From the NCBI GenBank assembly GCA_020847695.1, contig JADLBP010000117.1:1-60162 (forward strand): a stretch of 60,162 bases of DNA, in the 5' to 3' direction. Under the pieces are notes generated by a model. The model had not been told where the DNA came from, did no database searches, and saw only the letters and a program-made list of their open reading frames with translations. This stretch comes from Planctomycetota bacterium. GTDB lineage: Bacteria; Planctomycetota; UBA1135; GCA-002686595. Position numbers and translations under genes: made by a program. Position 1 is the first letter of the stretch. Every line of letters starts with the position of its first letter. Below are positions 17,371 through 29,822 of this stretch, piece by piece.

Positions 17371-17526
17371 CGGCGTCGTTTCGGGGTGCGCTGGGCGTCG
17401 CGGGCGTTTCGCCGCCGTTGGTGCGGGCGTGGGCAGGCCGACCCGGGAACCGTCGCGCGCGCCCGCGCCGTTCCAGGCACCGGACGCGGCGCTGCCGAAG
17501 CTCGAACCGGGCGTTGGGACGCGCGG

Positions 17527-18549
17527 CTAGCCGCCGCGCTTGTGCATCTCGAGGTGCGGGTTCTGCGCGAGCTCGTCGCGGCCGGCGTACGCGCCGCGCG
17601 AGAGCTCGGCGAGGCGGTCCTCGGCGCCGCGATCCGCGCGCGCTCGCCAGTGGCCGGCGATCAGCTCGGCGAGCTTCGCGTCGTCGGGCTCGGACCGCAG
17701 CGCGTCGCGCAGGTTGGTCCCAGTCGTCGCGTAGAGGCAGCGGTACCACATCCCGTCGGCGGTCAGGCGACTGCGGTCGCACGAGCTGCAGAACGGGGCG
17801 GTCGTCGAAGCGATGATGCCGAAGACCGTGCCGTCGGCGAGGCGGAAGCGCTCGGCGGGCGCGTTCGAGATCTCGCGCACCGGCTCGATCGGGCCGAAGC
17901 GAGCGGCGAGCCGCTCGAGCATCTCCGCGCGCGAGAGCACGTCCGCCGCGCGCCACCGCGTCGCGCCGCCGACGTCCATGTACTCGATGTAGCGGAGCTC
18001 GGCTCCGACCGACTTCGCGTAGTCGAGCAGGTCGCAGAGCTCTCCGTCGTTCGCGCCCTTGATCATCACGGCGTCGAGCTTGAGCCCGGGGAAGCCCGCG
18101 TCGCGCGCCGCTTGGATGCCCGCGAGCACGCGGTCGAGATCGTCGCGGCGCGCGAGCGCGCGGAACGTCTCGGGTCGCAGCGTGTCGAGGCTGACGGTGA
18201 CGCGCTTGAGGCCCGCGTCGCGCAGCTCACGCGCTTGTTCGACCAGCAGCACGCCGTTGGTGGTCAACGCGAGGTCGGCGAGCCTCGGATTCGCCGCGAG
18301 CAGTCGCACGAGGTTGGCGAGCTCGCGACGCAGCAACGGCTCGCCGCCGGTGATCCGCACCTTGTCGACGCCGAGCGACGTGAAGACCCGGACGACGCGC
18401 GCGATCTCCTCGAAGGAGAGGATGCTGCGCTTCGGCAGCCACTTGTACTCCTCCTCGGGCATGCAGTAGGCGCAACGGAGGTTGCAGCGGTCGGTGACCG
18501 AGAGCCTCAGGTTGCGCAAGCTGCGCTGTAGCGTGTCGAGCACGTTCAT
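17527..18549 (-). CDS. moaA: GTP 3',8-cyclase (molybdopterin biosynthesis)
   Basis: 340 residues. A radical-SAM cluster CNLRCAYC (C22, C26, C29), the SAM-binding GGEP motif (ITGGEPLLR), the C-terminal second [4Fe-4S] site CSSCDRSRLTADGMWYRC and the terminal Gly-Gly together identify MoaA. It converts GTP to 3',8-cyclo-GTP in the cytoplasm, the first step of molybdenum-cofactor synthesis. The ATG at 18549 fits the family N-terminus (NVLDTLQRSLRNLRLSVTDRC). An ATG at 18564 has an AGAGGGG upstream and would add five residues. It is divergent from the Rrf2-led respiratory operon, whose alpha subunit needs this cofactor. No other mo genes are in the window. Confidence 0.96.
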   Translation of the reverse strand: MNVLDTLQRSLRNLRLSVTDRCNLRCAYCMPEEEYKWLPKRSILSFEEIARVVRVFTSLGVDKVRITGGEPLLRRELANLVRLLAANPRLADLALTTNGVLLVEQARELRDAGLKRVTVSLDTLRPETFRALARRDDLDRVLAGIQAARDAGFPGLKLDAVMIKGANDGELCDLLDYAKSVGAELRYIEYMDVGGATRWRAADVLSRAEMLERLAARFGPIEPVREISNAPAERFRLADGTVFGIIASTTAPFCSSCDRSRLTADGMWYRCLYATTGTNLRDALRSEPDDAKLAELIAGHWRARADRGAEDRLAELSRGAYAGRDELAQNPHLEMHKRGG

Positions 18550-18748
18550 CGCGTCGGCGAGCATACCGCAACATCGGCCCCTCTTGGGATCTGGCGAACG
18601 GTCGGGCTCGTCGCCCTCGGCCCGCCCGCCGAGCTGGGTCGAGCGCGACCGGTGATGGAAGCGCGCGCTCCTACTCGCGTGACGCGGCGCGCGGATCGAC
18701 GATGGAGCGGTTGCTGCGGAGTGCGTACGCCAAGCAGCGAATCGACAA

Positions 18749-18760
18749 CCGGATATCCGG
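18749..18760. promoter_or_regulatory. 12-bp palindrome, candidate Rrf2 operator
   Basis: CCGGATATCCGG is a perfect palindrome about 30 bases before the Rrf2 start, in the divergent moaA/Rrf2 spacer. Rrf2 regulators bind dyads and often autoregulate. It does not match the NsrR or IscR consensus, and 12-base palindromes occur by chance, so this is tentative. Confidence 0.3.
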
Positions 18761-18790
18761 ACCAGAGAGTCAGGAATAGGAAGGCAAGGC

Positions 18791-19279
18791 ATGCTCACAC
18801 CCATGGTTGGCTACGCAGCGGCGGCGCTGGGCTACATCGCCGTTCGAGGCGGCGGCCCGGTTCCGGTGCGCGAGATCGCTTCCGCCGGCGCGATCCCCGA
18901 ACCGTACCTCGCGAAGATTCTCCACCGGCTCTCGGGCATCGGCTACGTCGTCACGCAACGTGGAATCGGCGGCGGCGTCAGCCTCGCGATCGATCCGCGG
19001 CAAGTGACGCTCTACCACCTCTGCGAGGTGCTGCTCGATCCGGTCGTGCGTCCGCAGTGCCTCCTCGGTGGATCCGAATGCAACGACGACAAGGCCTGCC
19101 CGGCTCACGAGTTCCAACGCAGCATCCGCAAGCGGCAATTGGCTTTCCTGTCCGCGACGACGGTCGACGCGATCGGGCGTCACGACGCGAAGAAGCGCAG
19201 CAAGTCCGAATCGCGCTCCCGCAAGAAGCCGCGGGCGACGCCGTCGCGGGCGAAGGGCGCGAAACCGAGCTCGAGCTAG
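18791..19279 (+). CDS. Rrf2-family Fe-S transcriptional regulator
   Basis: 162 residues, ATG preceded by AGGAATAGGAAGG. The winged helix (GYAAAALGYIAVRGGGPVPVREIA, then YLAKILHRLSGIGYVVTQRGIGGG) is typical of Rrf2. Cysteines C90, C97 and C103 (C-x6-C-x5-C, followed by P-x-H) match the cluster-binding loop of NsrR/IscR-type members, so it probably senses nitric oxide, oxygen or Fe-S status. The C-terminus is a Lys/Arg/Ser-rich tail (KKRSKSESRSRKKPRAT) that is unusual for the family. It is first in the run of molybdoenzyme and cytochrome genes, with only 14 bases to the next start, and is the obvious candidate local regulator. Confidence 0.92.
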   Translation: MLTPMVGYAAAALGYIAVRGGGPVPVREIASAGAIPEPYLAKILHRLSGIGYVVTQRGIGGGVSLAIDPRQVTLYHLCEVLLDPVVRPQCLLGGSECNDDKACPAHEFQRSIRKRQLAFLSATTVDAIGRHDAKKRSKSESRSRKKPRATPSRAKGAKPSSS

Positions 19280-19293
19280 CTCGCGAGTAGACG

Positions 19294-21225
19294 ATGGCAC
19301 GCACGCTCGATGCAGCCCTGTTGCGGGTCGAAGTTCCCGGTGAGGGGTACCACCGTGGGCTGGTTGCGTGCCAGACAGCGTGTCCCGTGCACACCGATGC
19401 ACGTGGTTACGTTCGAGCGATCGCTGAAGGGCGATTCGAGGAGGCGTACCTGATCGCAAGGGGGCCCAACCCCTTTGCGTCGATCTGCGGTCGAATCTGC
19501 GGCGCGCCATGTGAGACGAACTGCCGACGAGGGCGCGTTCCGCGGGTCGACGACGACGGGAGCTTGGTCGCGCACGATCGTCCGGTCGCGATTCGCGCGC
19601 TCAAGCGATTCGTGTGCGAGCGATTCGGTCCGGAGGCTCGCGATCCCGGCGACGTGCTCGAGTCGCTGCGCGCGCGAGGGGAGTTGGACGGGGGCGGCCC
19701 AGAGGAACTCGCGGCAATCTTGCGCGCGGCGGCGCGCGGACGATTCGACCCTGCGCGGGGAGAATCGATCGCGATCATTGGCGCGGGCCCGGCCGGGCTT
19801 TCGGCGGCGCACGATCTAGCGTTGCTCGGGTTTCGGCCTGTCGTCTACGAGACCGAGCCAGTTGCGGCGGGGATGCTCGCCGTCGGAGTGCCGGCGTACC
19901 GCTTGCCGCGGGAGCTGATTCGCCGCGAGGTCGCGGTGATCGAGGCCCTCGGCGCCACGATTCGTTGTGGCGTCACGATCGGCAAGGACATTTCGTTCGC
20001 GACGCTCAGGCGCGAGCACGCTGCCGTCTTGGTCACCGTCGGAGCGAAGTCGAGTCGCGGACTGGGCCTACCCGGCGAGCAGGGGCCTCGCGTCCACGGA
20101 GGTGTCGACATGCTTCGCGCGATATCACTCGGCGAACGCATCGACCTGGGGTCACGCGTGCTGGTGATCGGCGGCGGAAACGTCGCGTTCGACGTTGCGC
20201 GGACGGTTGTTCGTCAGACGGCGCTCGACGTCGCGCGCACCGCGCGGCGTGTGCCCGGTGGCGGCGTGGTCTCGTTGATGTCACTCGAGTCGCTGGAGGA
20301 GATGCCGGCGGACACCGTCGAGATCGTCGAAGGGGACGAAGAGGGCATCCAGAGACTCAACGGATGGGGCCCGATCGAGATCCAACGCGCGAGCGACGGA
20401 TCGGTCAGCGGCGTGCTCGTCCGACGTTGTCAGCGCGTGTACGACGACGATCGTCGGTTCGCGCCGGTGTTCGACGACGCGGATCGCCGCGTGATCCCGT
20501 GCGACACGGTCTTGCTCGCGGTCGGCCAGGCGCCGAATCTCGCATTCCTCGCCGACGGAGGAACGGATGTCGAGCAGTTCCGGCCGGGTTGGCCCAAGGT
20601 CGATCCGAAGACGCTGCAAACCACCGCGCAAGGCGTCTTCGTCGCGGGCGATCTGGCGCACGGAACCCGGCTGCTGATCGATGCGGTGGCGTCGGGCAAG
20701 GCCGCGGCGCGTTCGATCTACACCCATGTTACCGGGCGTCAGCTCATCGTTGAGGTGACGGACACGCATGCCGTGATCGACGGCTACCGCCGCGAGCGCG
20801 GCTACGAAGCGATTCGTCGGGCGTCGATGCCGACGCTCGAGCCCGAGCATCGCTTGGCGAGTCAAGACGCGGTCGTCGAGATCGGCTACGGGGAGCTTCA
20901 GGCCCGTCGCGAGGCGTCGCGTTGCCTCGACTGCGGCGTCGCGCCGGTCTTCGATGGCTCGCGCTGCGTCCTATGCGGCGGCTGCGTCGATGTGTGTCCG
21001 ACGCAGTGCCTAAAGCTCGTCGCGCTCTCTGATCTCGATGGGGGAATCGCTCTCGAGCGAGCCGTGCGCTCGGAACTCGGCGGCGAGTTCGTCCCGGACG
21101 ACCACACGGCGATCGTCAAGGACGAGGACCGCTGCATTCGCTGCGCGCTGTGCGCCGTCCGCTGCCCGGCCGATGCGATTGCGATGGAACGCACCACAGC
21201 TTGTACGTCTTGGAGGAGCGCATGA
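19294..21225 (+). CDS. GltD-like FAD/NAD(P) Fe-S oxidoreductase with ferredoxin tail
   Basis: 643 residues. The N-terminal region carries the Cys clusters of the glutamate-synthase beta/DPYD family (CQTACPVHTDARGYV; CGRICGAPCETNC). An FAD site (IAIIGAGPAGLSAAHDLALL) and an NAD(P) site (VLVIGGGNVAFDVARTV) follow. The C-terminus adds two ferredoxin-type clusters (CVLCGGCVDVCPTQC and CIRCALCAVRCPADAI). Such proteins pass electrons between NAD(P)H and ferredoxin or a membrane partner. In this operon it may link NAD(P)H to the cytochrome bc-type complex; anammox planctomycetes encode bc complexes with NAD(P)-oxidoreductase-type subunits, which is a useful parallel. It has no export signal, so it acts on the cytoplasmic side. 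Its stop overlaps the next start (ATGA). Confidence 0.88.
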   Translation: MARTLDAALLRVEVPGEGYHRGLVACQTACPVHTDARGYVRAIAEGRFEEAYLIARGPNPFASICGRICGAPCETNCRRGRVPRVDDDGSLVAHDRPVAIRALKRFVCERFGPEARDPGDVLESLRARGELDGGGPEELAAILRAAARGRFDPARGESIAIIGAGPAGLSAAHDLALLGFRPVVYETEPVAAGMLAVGVPAYRLPRELIRREVAVIEALGATIRCGVTIGKDISFATLRREHAAVLVTVGAKSSRGLGLPGEQGPRVHGGVDMLRAISLGERIDLGSRVLVIGGGNVAFDVARTVVRQTALDVARTARRVPGGGVVSLMSLESLEEMPADTVEIVEGDEEGIQRLNGWGPIEIQRASDGSVSGVLVRRCQRVYDDDRRFAPVFDDADRRVIPCDTVLLAVGQAPNLAFLADGGTDVEQFRPGWPKVDPKTLQTTAQGVFVAGDLAHGTRLLIDAVASGKAAARSIYTHVTGRQLIVEVTDTHAVIDGYRRERGYEAIRRASMPTLEPEHRLASQDAVVEIGYGELQARREASRCLDCGVAPVFDGSRCVLCGGCVDVCPTQCLKLVALSDLDGGIALERAVRSELGGEFVPDDHTAIVKDEDRCIRCALCAVRCPADAIAMERTTACTSWRSA

Positions 21226-21500
21226 GCTCACATGATTTCGACCCGCACGACCACGCGGCGCAGCGCGCACCCGCGCGCGCCGCGCGCCGCGATCTGCTCG
21301 GACTCTCGGCGTTGCTAGGCGCGGATTCGGGTCTCGTGCCGATCTCCGACCTCGATGCCGGCGCCGAGTTCGGCGGTGCGCCGCCGAGAGACGCCCTCGA
21401 ACCGATGCCGCACGTCTGCGGTACGTGTACGACCCGTTGCGCGACCCCGGAACTCGCGCTCGTCCGTTCGGAGAACTGCGACCCGGATCCCAAGTCATGA
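21222..21500 (+). CDS. Small Cys-containing protein of the cytochrome operon
   Basis: 92 residues, start preceded by GGAGGAG and overlapping the previous stop; its own stop overlaps the Rieske start (ATGA), so it is translated in the operon. It has an [14 protein letters not shown] segment resembling a degenerate Tat signal without a full hydrophobic core, and a C-terminal [12 protein letters not shown] cluster followed by a lone Cys. The opening MSSxD and RR-D-(L/F)-LG parallel the start of the Rieske protein, as if the Rieske N-terminus had been duplicated. No family is recognised. It could be a small redox or assembly factor. Confidence 0.75.
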   Translation: MSSHDFDPHDHAAQRAPARAARRDLLGLSALLGADSGLVPISDLDAGAEFGGAPPRDALEPMPHVCGTCTTRCATPELALVRSENCDPDPKS

Positions 21501-21976
21501 GCTCAAACGACCCCGCCAAGCCGTCTCGCCTCGATCCGGAACCCGTGCCGCGCCGCGACTTCCTCGGGAAGGCGTCGCTCTGGGCGGCGGCCGCGACCGG
21601 AGTGTTCGCGACGCTCGGCATCGCGCGCTTGCCGAAGGCCGCGGTGCTCTCTTCGCCGTCGCGCAAGTTCAAGGTGACGCTGCCCGAGAACCTGCCCGAA
21701 GGCCAAGCCTTCGTTCCACCCGGTCGCTCGGTCGCGCTCTTCCGCGACAAGGAAGGCGTGCACGCCGTCTCGATCGTGTGCACGCACCTCGGCTGCATCG
21801 TCAAGCCGAGCGCGACGGGCTTCGACTGTCCGTGCCACGGTTCGCGCTTCGCCGCCGACGGAGCGGTGACCAAGGGACCGGCGCCCGCGCCGCTGCCTTG
21901 GCGCAAAGTGACCGTCGACGGCTCGGATTGCATGGTCGACGAGGACGCGAGCGTGCCGCCGGGCACGAAGGCCTGA
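21497..21976 (+). CDS. Rieske [2Fe-2S] protein of a cytochrome bc-type complex
   Basis: 159 residues. The N-terminus [20 protein letters not shown] is a Tat-type signal anchor. The cluster motifs CTHLGC and CPCHGSRF supply the two Cys and two His ligands, with the disulfide cysteines also present. It takes an electron from quinol at the outer (Qo) site of cytochrome b and passes it to a c-type cytochrome on the periplasmic face. It is followed after two bases by cytochrome b. The short size and lack of extra loops are closer to bacterial and b6f-like forms than to mitochondrial bc1. Confidence 0.95.
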   Translation: MSSNDPAKPSRLDPEPVPRRDFLGKASLWAAAATGVFATLGIARLPKAAVLSSPSRKFKVTLPENLPEGQAFVPPGRSVALFRDKEGVHAVSIVCTHLGCIVKPSATGFDCPCHGSRFAADGAVTKGPAPAPLPWRKVTVDGSDCMVDEDASVPPGTKA

Positions 21977-21978
21977 CG

Positions 21979-23541
21979 ATGGTCGTCCTCGCTCCGCCTC
22001 CCGAGCAGCACGGCGCGCTGAGGCGCTTCTTCGCGAACCTCCGCGCGACGCCGGCGCGCGTGAAGGACAGCGCGTTCCGCGGCGGCAAGCCGGACACCGA
22101 TCGTACGCGCTCGACGTTCGTGTTCGGCAACGTCTTCCTGCACTTGCATCCGGTGCGCACGCACCGTTGGAGCTTGCGGTGGACCGCGACGATGGGCTTG
22201 GGGATCGCGTCGCTCGCCGCGTTCCTGATCACGCTGATCACGGGCGTGCTGCTGATGTTCTATTACAAACCGCACCCCGCGATCGCGTACGACTCGATGA
22301 AGGACATCGCCTTCGTCGTCCCGACGGGGAACTTGATCCGCAACATCCACCGTTGGGCGGCCAACGTGATGGTGCTCACGGTGATCCTGCACATGGCGCG
22401 GGCGTTCTACACGGGTGCGTACCGTGCGCCGCGCGAGTTCAATTGGCTGATCGGGATGGGACTGCTGGTGCTCACGCTCGGCCTCTCGTTCACCGGTTAC
22501 CTCTTGCCGTGGGACCAGCTCGCGTACTGGGCGATCACGATCGGCGCGAACATCGCGCAGTCGCCGCGCGAGGTCACCGACGCACTCGGTCTGACCGAGA
22601 CGTTCGACATCGGCGGATTGCAGAAGCTCCTGCTGCTCGGCTCGGACACGGTCGGCGAGGAGGCATTGATCCGCTTCTACCTGCTGCACGTGATGATCCT
22701 GCCGCTCGGGCTGGTCGCGCTGCTCTCGGTGCACTTCTGGAGGATCCGCAAGGACGGCGGGCTCGTGCGTCCGGTCGACGCCGATCGACGCTTGGGTCCG
22801 GTGCACGCCGCGGACTACCCGGTGTTCACCGAAGAGCCGCGCAAGACCTATCAGCTCGCCGCGGTCGTCCGCGGCAAGAGCGGCGCGGTCGCGCGCGGGC
22901 CGGAGAACACGGTGCCGTCGATGCCGCACCTCTTCTACGCGGAGCTCGCGGTCACGATGCTGACGATCGCGATCTGCGTCGCGCTCGCGCTGGTGAGCGA
23001 CGCGCCGCTGAAGGAGCTCGCGAACCCGCAGGTGCCCGAGAACCCGGCGAAAGCCCCGTGGTACTTCCTCGGGTTGCAGGAGCTCGTCGCCTACTCCGCG
23101 TTCATGGGCGGCGTCGGCATCCCCGGGATCGTGTTGCTCGGGCTGGGCCTGATCCCGTACCTCGATCGCGAGAAAGACGGGACGGGTGAATGGTTCGGCG
23201 GTCCGGGCGGCAAGGAGCTGGTGCTGCAGGCACTCTTCGTCGGCTTCGGCGCGGCGCTCGCGATCGAAGCGTTCGCGATCCGCTACGGCTGGTTGCGCGA
23301 ATGGATCCCGGACATCCCGCAGCTCTGGATCACGGTGTTCAACCCGGGCACGGTGCTGACCGCCATCTACGCGGCGTACTCGATCTGGCTCGTCAAGCGG
23401 CACCAATCGACGCGCGCCGGAGCGCTCGGGCTCTTCACGTGCTTCCTGTGCGGCTTCGTGTTGCTGACGGTCGTGGGCGTCTGGTTCCGCGGACCGAACT
23501 GGGACTTCTACTGGTCGCCGTCGGATTGGCCGGGGCACTGA
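21979..23541 (+). CDS. Fused cytochrome b (b6 plus subunit IV type)
   Basis: 520 residues, about eight membrane helices. Haem-ligand pairs are in helix B (NIHRWAANVMVLTVILHM, spacing H-x13-H) and helix D (LLHVMILPLGLVALLSVHF, H-x14-H, as in b6f). The subunit-IV part begins around MPHLFYAELAVTMLTI. At the Qo site the usual PEWY motif reads A359-P360-W361-Y362 (KAPWYFLGLQEL), so the catalytic Glu is absent; other prokaryotes also vary at this position. It oxidises quinol at the periplasmic side and reduces quinone at the cytoplasmic side, or runs in reverse. Coupled between Rieske and the multihaem cytochrome. Confidence 0.95.
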   Translation: MVVLAPPPEQHGALRRFFANLRATPARVKDSAFRGGKPDTDRTRSTFVFGNVFLHLHPVRTHRWSLRWTATMGLGIASLAAFLITLITGVLLMFYYKPHPAIAYDSMKDIAFVVPTGNLIRNIHRWAANVMVLTVILHMARAFYTGAYRAPREFNWLIGMGLLVLTLGLSFTGYLLPWDQLAYWAITIGANIAQSPREVTDALGLTETFDIGGLQKLLLLGSDTVGEEALIRFYLLHVMILPLGLVALLSVHFWRIRKDGGLVRPVDADRRLGPVHAADYPVFTEEPRKTYQLAAVVRGKSGAVARGPENTVPSMPHLFYAELAVTMLTIAICVALALVSDAPLKELANPQVPENPAKAPWYFLGLQELVAYSAFMGGVGIPGIVLLGLGLIPYLDREKDGTGEWFGGPGGKELVLQALFVGFGAALAIEAFAIRYGWLREWIPDIPQLWITVFNPGTVLTAIYAAYSIWLVKRHQSTRAGALGLFTCFLCGFVLLTVVGVWFRGPNWDFYWSPSDWPGH

Positions 23542-23542
23542 C

Positions 23543-25230
23543 ATGCAAGCGAACAAGCATCTCTTGCTGTGGACGAGCTTGGTGACGTTGGCATTGCTCG
23601 TCTTCGCCGCTGCGCGCGAGAACGTGTTCAAGGAGTGGCGGCGCGTGCAGTCCGCCGCGAGCGGACCCGCGGGACCGATCGACGTGCATCTGCGTCAGGT
23701 CGTCGTCCCCACGCTCGCCGTCGCCGATCGTTGCGTGACGTGCCACGTCGGCATGGCGGCGGGCGAGCCCGTCGTCGCGGGCGATCCGACGCTGAAGCGT
23801 CACCCCGAGGTCGGCCACGACCCGAACGTGATGGGCTGCACGGCGTGTCACGCCGGGCAAGGGCGCGCGACCGAGAAGGCCGCCGCGCACGGCGACGTGC
23901 ACTTCTGGCCGACACCGATGATCCCGTTGCGCTACGCGGATGCGGGTTGCGGCGGTTGTCACACGCACATCGCGGTGCCGACCGTCGACCGGCTCGCGGC
24001 GGGCGAGCGCGCGTTCGAGCGCAACGACTGTCTCGCGTGTCACAAGCTCGACGGCCGAGGCGGCACGCTGCGTCCGCTCGGCGCAGGTGGGATGGAGGGT
24101 CCGGATCTGTCGTTCGTCGGTGCGCGCGCGTTTCGCGCGGACTGGTACGACGCGCACCTCGCACGGCGCACCGAGGCGCGCGGCGCGCGCGCCGAATCGG
24201 ACGGTGAAGCGCGCGGCGGCGCCTGGGACGATTCGTTCGGGCCGCTGTCGCGCGAGGATCGTGACGCGCTCGACGAGTTCCTGCGCTCCCGCGTCGGCGC
24301 GCCAAAGCTCGTGCTGGCGAAGGCGACGTTCAACTCGCTCGGCTGCCGCGGTTGCCACAAGATCGCCGGCATCGGAGGCGACGACGGGCCCGAGCTGACG
24401 CTCGAAGGCGCCAAGGATCCGGGTCGGATCGATTTCATGCACGTGCGCGGCGAGCACGACCTCGCCGGTTGGCTCACGGAGCACTTCCGATCGCCCGCGA
24501 CGCTCGTGCCGGGCTCGCAGATGCCGGTGCTGAGCCTGAGCGAGCCGCAGATCGACTTGCTCGTGCGCTACATGCTGTCGCTGCGGCGCGCGAGCGTGCC
24601 CGAAGCGTGGTGGCCCAAGGATCGCGTGCGCGCGGAGCGCTTGGGCGAGCGCGAGTTCGCGGTCGACGGTGCGACGCTCTACGGCAGCTTCTGCGCCGCG
24701 TGTCACGGACCGAACGGCGAGGGCATGCGCTATCCGGGCATGCCCGCGTTCCCGGCGATCGGCAATCCGGATTTCCTCGCGGTCGCATCGGACGAGTTCC
24801 TGACGAGCACGATCACGCACGGTCGACCCGGTCGTCGCATGGGCGCGTGGGGTGAGAGCTCCGGCGGTCTGCGCGCCAGCGAGATCGCGACCGTCGTCGC
24901 GCATCTGCGCTCGCTCGGCGGCGTCGCGCTCGAGCCCGATGCGCGTGCGCCGCGCTGGGTGCGAGGCGACGCGGCCGAGGGCGCGCGGCTCTACGCCGCC
25001 GACTGCATGCAGTGTCACGGTGCGAAAGGCGAGGGCGGCGAAGGTCCGGCGCTCGCGAACGCCGCGTTGCTCGCGAACGCGACCGACACCTATCTCTTCG
25101 AGACCATCCGCCGCGGACGCCGCGGCACGACGATGCTGGGCTTCGCCCAGCCGAGCACGGTGCGTCCGTCGCTCGCCGATCCCGAGATCGAATCGATCGT
25201 CACGTTCCTGCGTTCCTGGGAGAACCAACC

Positions 25231-25234
<4 letters not shown>
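23543..25234 (+). CDS. Membrane-anchored seven-haem cytochrome c
   Basis: 563 residues, one base after the cytochrome b stop. An N-terminal anchor ([18 protein letters not shown]) faces the periplasm. Seven CxxCH motifs are present: CVTCH (residue 64 on), CTACH, CGGCH, CLACH, CRGCH, CAACH and CMQCH. The last two lie in separate class-I cytochrome domains (for example [19 protein letters not shown], with TTMLGFAQP offering a Met ligand). The protein combines a triheme-like N-terminal part with mono-haem cytochrome c repeats. It replaces cytochrome c1 in the complex and is the probable wire between the Rieske protein and the molybdoenzyme encoded next. The stop overlaps the alpha-subunit start. 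Confidence 0.95.
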
Positions 25235-28686
<3,452 letters not shown>

Positions 28687-28689
28687 GCG

Positions 28690-29811
28690 ATGGCACGCGT
28701 GAAGAACTGGCAGCTCGGGCGCGAGATGTCGTACTGGTATCCGGAGTCGCGTCCGAAGAAGCAGTTTGCGGCGATCTTCGACACCAACAAGTGCATTGCG
28801 TGCCAGACGTGCACGTTGGCGTGCAAGACGACATGGACGTCGGGTCGCGGCCAGGAGTACATGCTCTGGAACAACGTCGAGACCAAGCCCTACGGCTTCT
28901 ACCCGCTCGGGTGGGACGTCAAGTTGCTCGCCGAGCTCGGCTCGCAACAGTGGAACGGCTCCGTCTACGAAGGCCGCACGGTCTTCGAAGCGGCGCGGCC
29001 CGGCGAGCGCGCGCTCGGCTGGCGGCCCGGCGAGCAGGACTACGCGCACCCGAACGTCGGCGAGGACGACTGCGCAGGCAACATCGACAAAGGCGCGGCG
29101 TTCGCCGGCGTGCACATGGCGTGGTTCTTCTACCTCGCGCGCATTTGCAACCACTGCACGTACCCGGCGTGTCTCGCGTCGTGTCCGCGCGGCTCGATCT
29201 ACAAGCGGCCCGAGGACGGCATCGTCGTGCTCGATCAGAGCCGGTGCCGCGGCTACCAGGAGTGCGTCAAGGCCTGCCCGTACAAGAAGGTCTTCTACAA
29301 CCCGATGACCGGCACGTCGGAGAAGTGCATCGCGTGCTACCCGAAGATCGAGAAGGGTCTGCAGCCGCAGTGCTTCGTCAATTGCATCGGCAAGATCCGC
29401 CTAGCGGGCTTCATCTCGCAGCCTGAGGACGCGAATCCGGACAATCCGATCGACTACCTCGTGCACGTGCGCAAGCTCGCCAAGCCGCTGTTCCCACAGC
29501 TCGGCTTGGAGCCGAACGTCTACTACCTGCCGCCAGTGCACGTCCCGACGCAGTTCAGCCAGCAGATGTTCGGCCCCGGCGTCGAGCACGCCGTGCGCGA
29601 GTACATGCACGCCGACGCGGACCTCGCAGGGCTGCTCGGACTGTTCGGCTCGACCGAGCAGATCGTCCCGCGCTGGAAGCGCACCGGTGATTTCGTGTAC
29701 GGCCTCGCCGAGGACGGCACGGAGCTCGTGAAGGTCCCGCTGCGCGAGCCGATCCACGAACGGCTGGCGCTCGATCCGAAGTTCGATGTGATGCGTACGA
29801 ACTGTCCGTGA
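28690..29811 (+). CDS. NxrB/NarH-type iron-sulfur beta subunit
   Basis: 373 residues, three bases after the alpha stop. Four Cys groups are visible: [40 protein letters not shown] and [20 protein letters not shown], which bind one [3Fe-4S] and three [4Fe-4S] clusters in this family. No export signal is present, so it should be carried to the periplasm with the Tat-targeted alpha subunit. It carries electrons between the molybdenum site and the haem-containing partner. The mid-protein stretch with [14 protein letters not shown] and the C-terminal part with [17 protein letters not shown] follow NXR/DMS-dehydrogenase-type beta subunits more than cytoplasmic NarH. Confidence 0.95.
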   Translation: MARVKNWQLGREMSYWYPESRPKKQFAAIFDTNKCIACQTCTLACKTTWTSGRGQEYMLWNNVETKPYGFYPLGWDVKLLAELGSQQWNGSVYEGRTVFEAARPGERALGWRPGEQDYAHPNVGEDDCAGNIDKGAAFAGVHMAWFFYLARICNHCTYPACLASCPRGSIYKRPEDGIVVLDQSRCRGYQECVKACPYKKVFYNPMTGTSEKCIACYPKIEKGLQPQCFVNCIGKIRLAGFISQPEDANPDNPIDYLVHVRKLAKPLFPQLGLEPNVYYLPPVHVPTQFSQQMFGPGVEHAVREYMHADADLAGLLGLFGSTEQIVPRWKRTGDFVYGLAEDGTELVKVPLREPIHERLALDPKFDVMRTNCP

Positions 29812-29822
29812 GAGGCGCCGCC

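Noticed and set aside
21010-23631. Long minus-strand open frame opposite Rieske and cytochrome b
   Set aside because: Its product is compositionally biased (Arg, Glu, His, Gln) with no domain; the plus-strand genes carry haem and Fe-S ligands.
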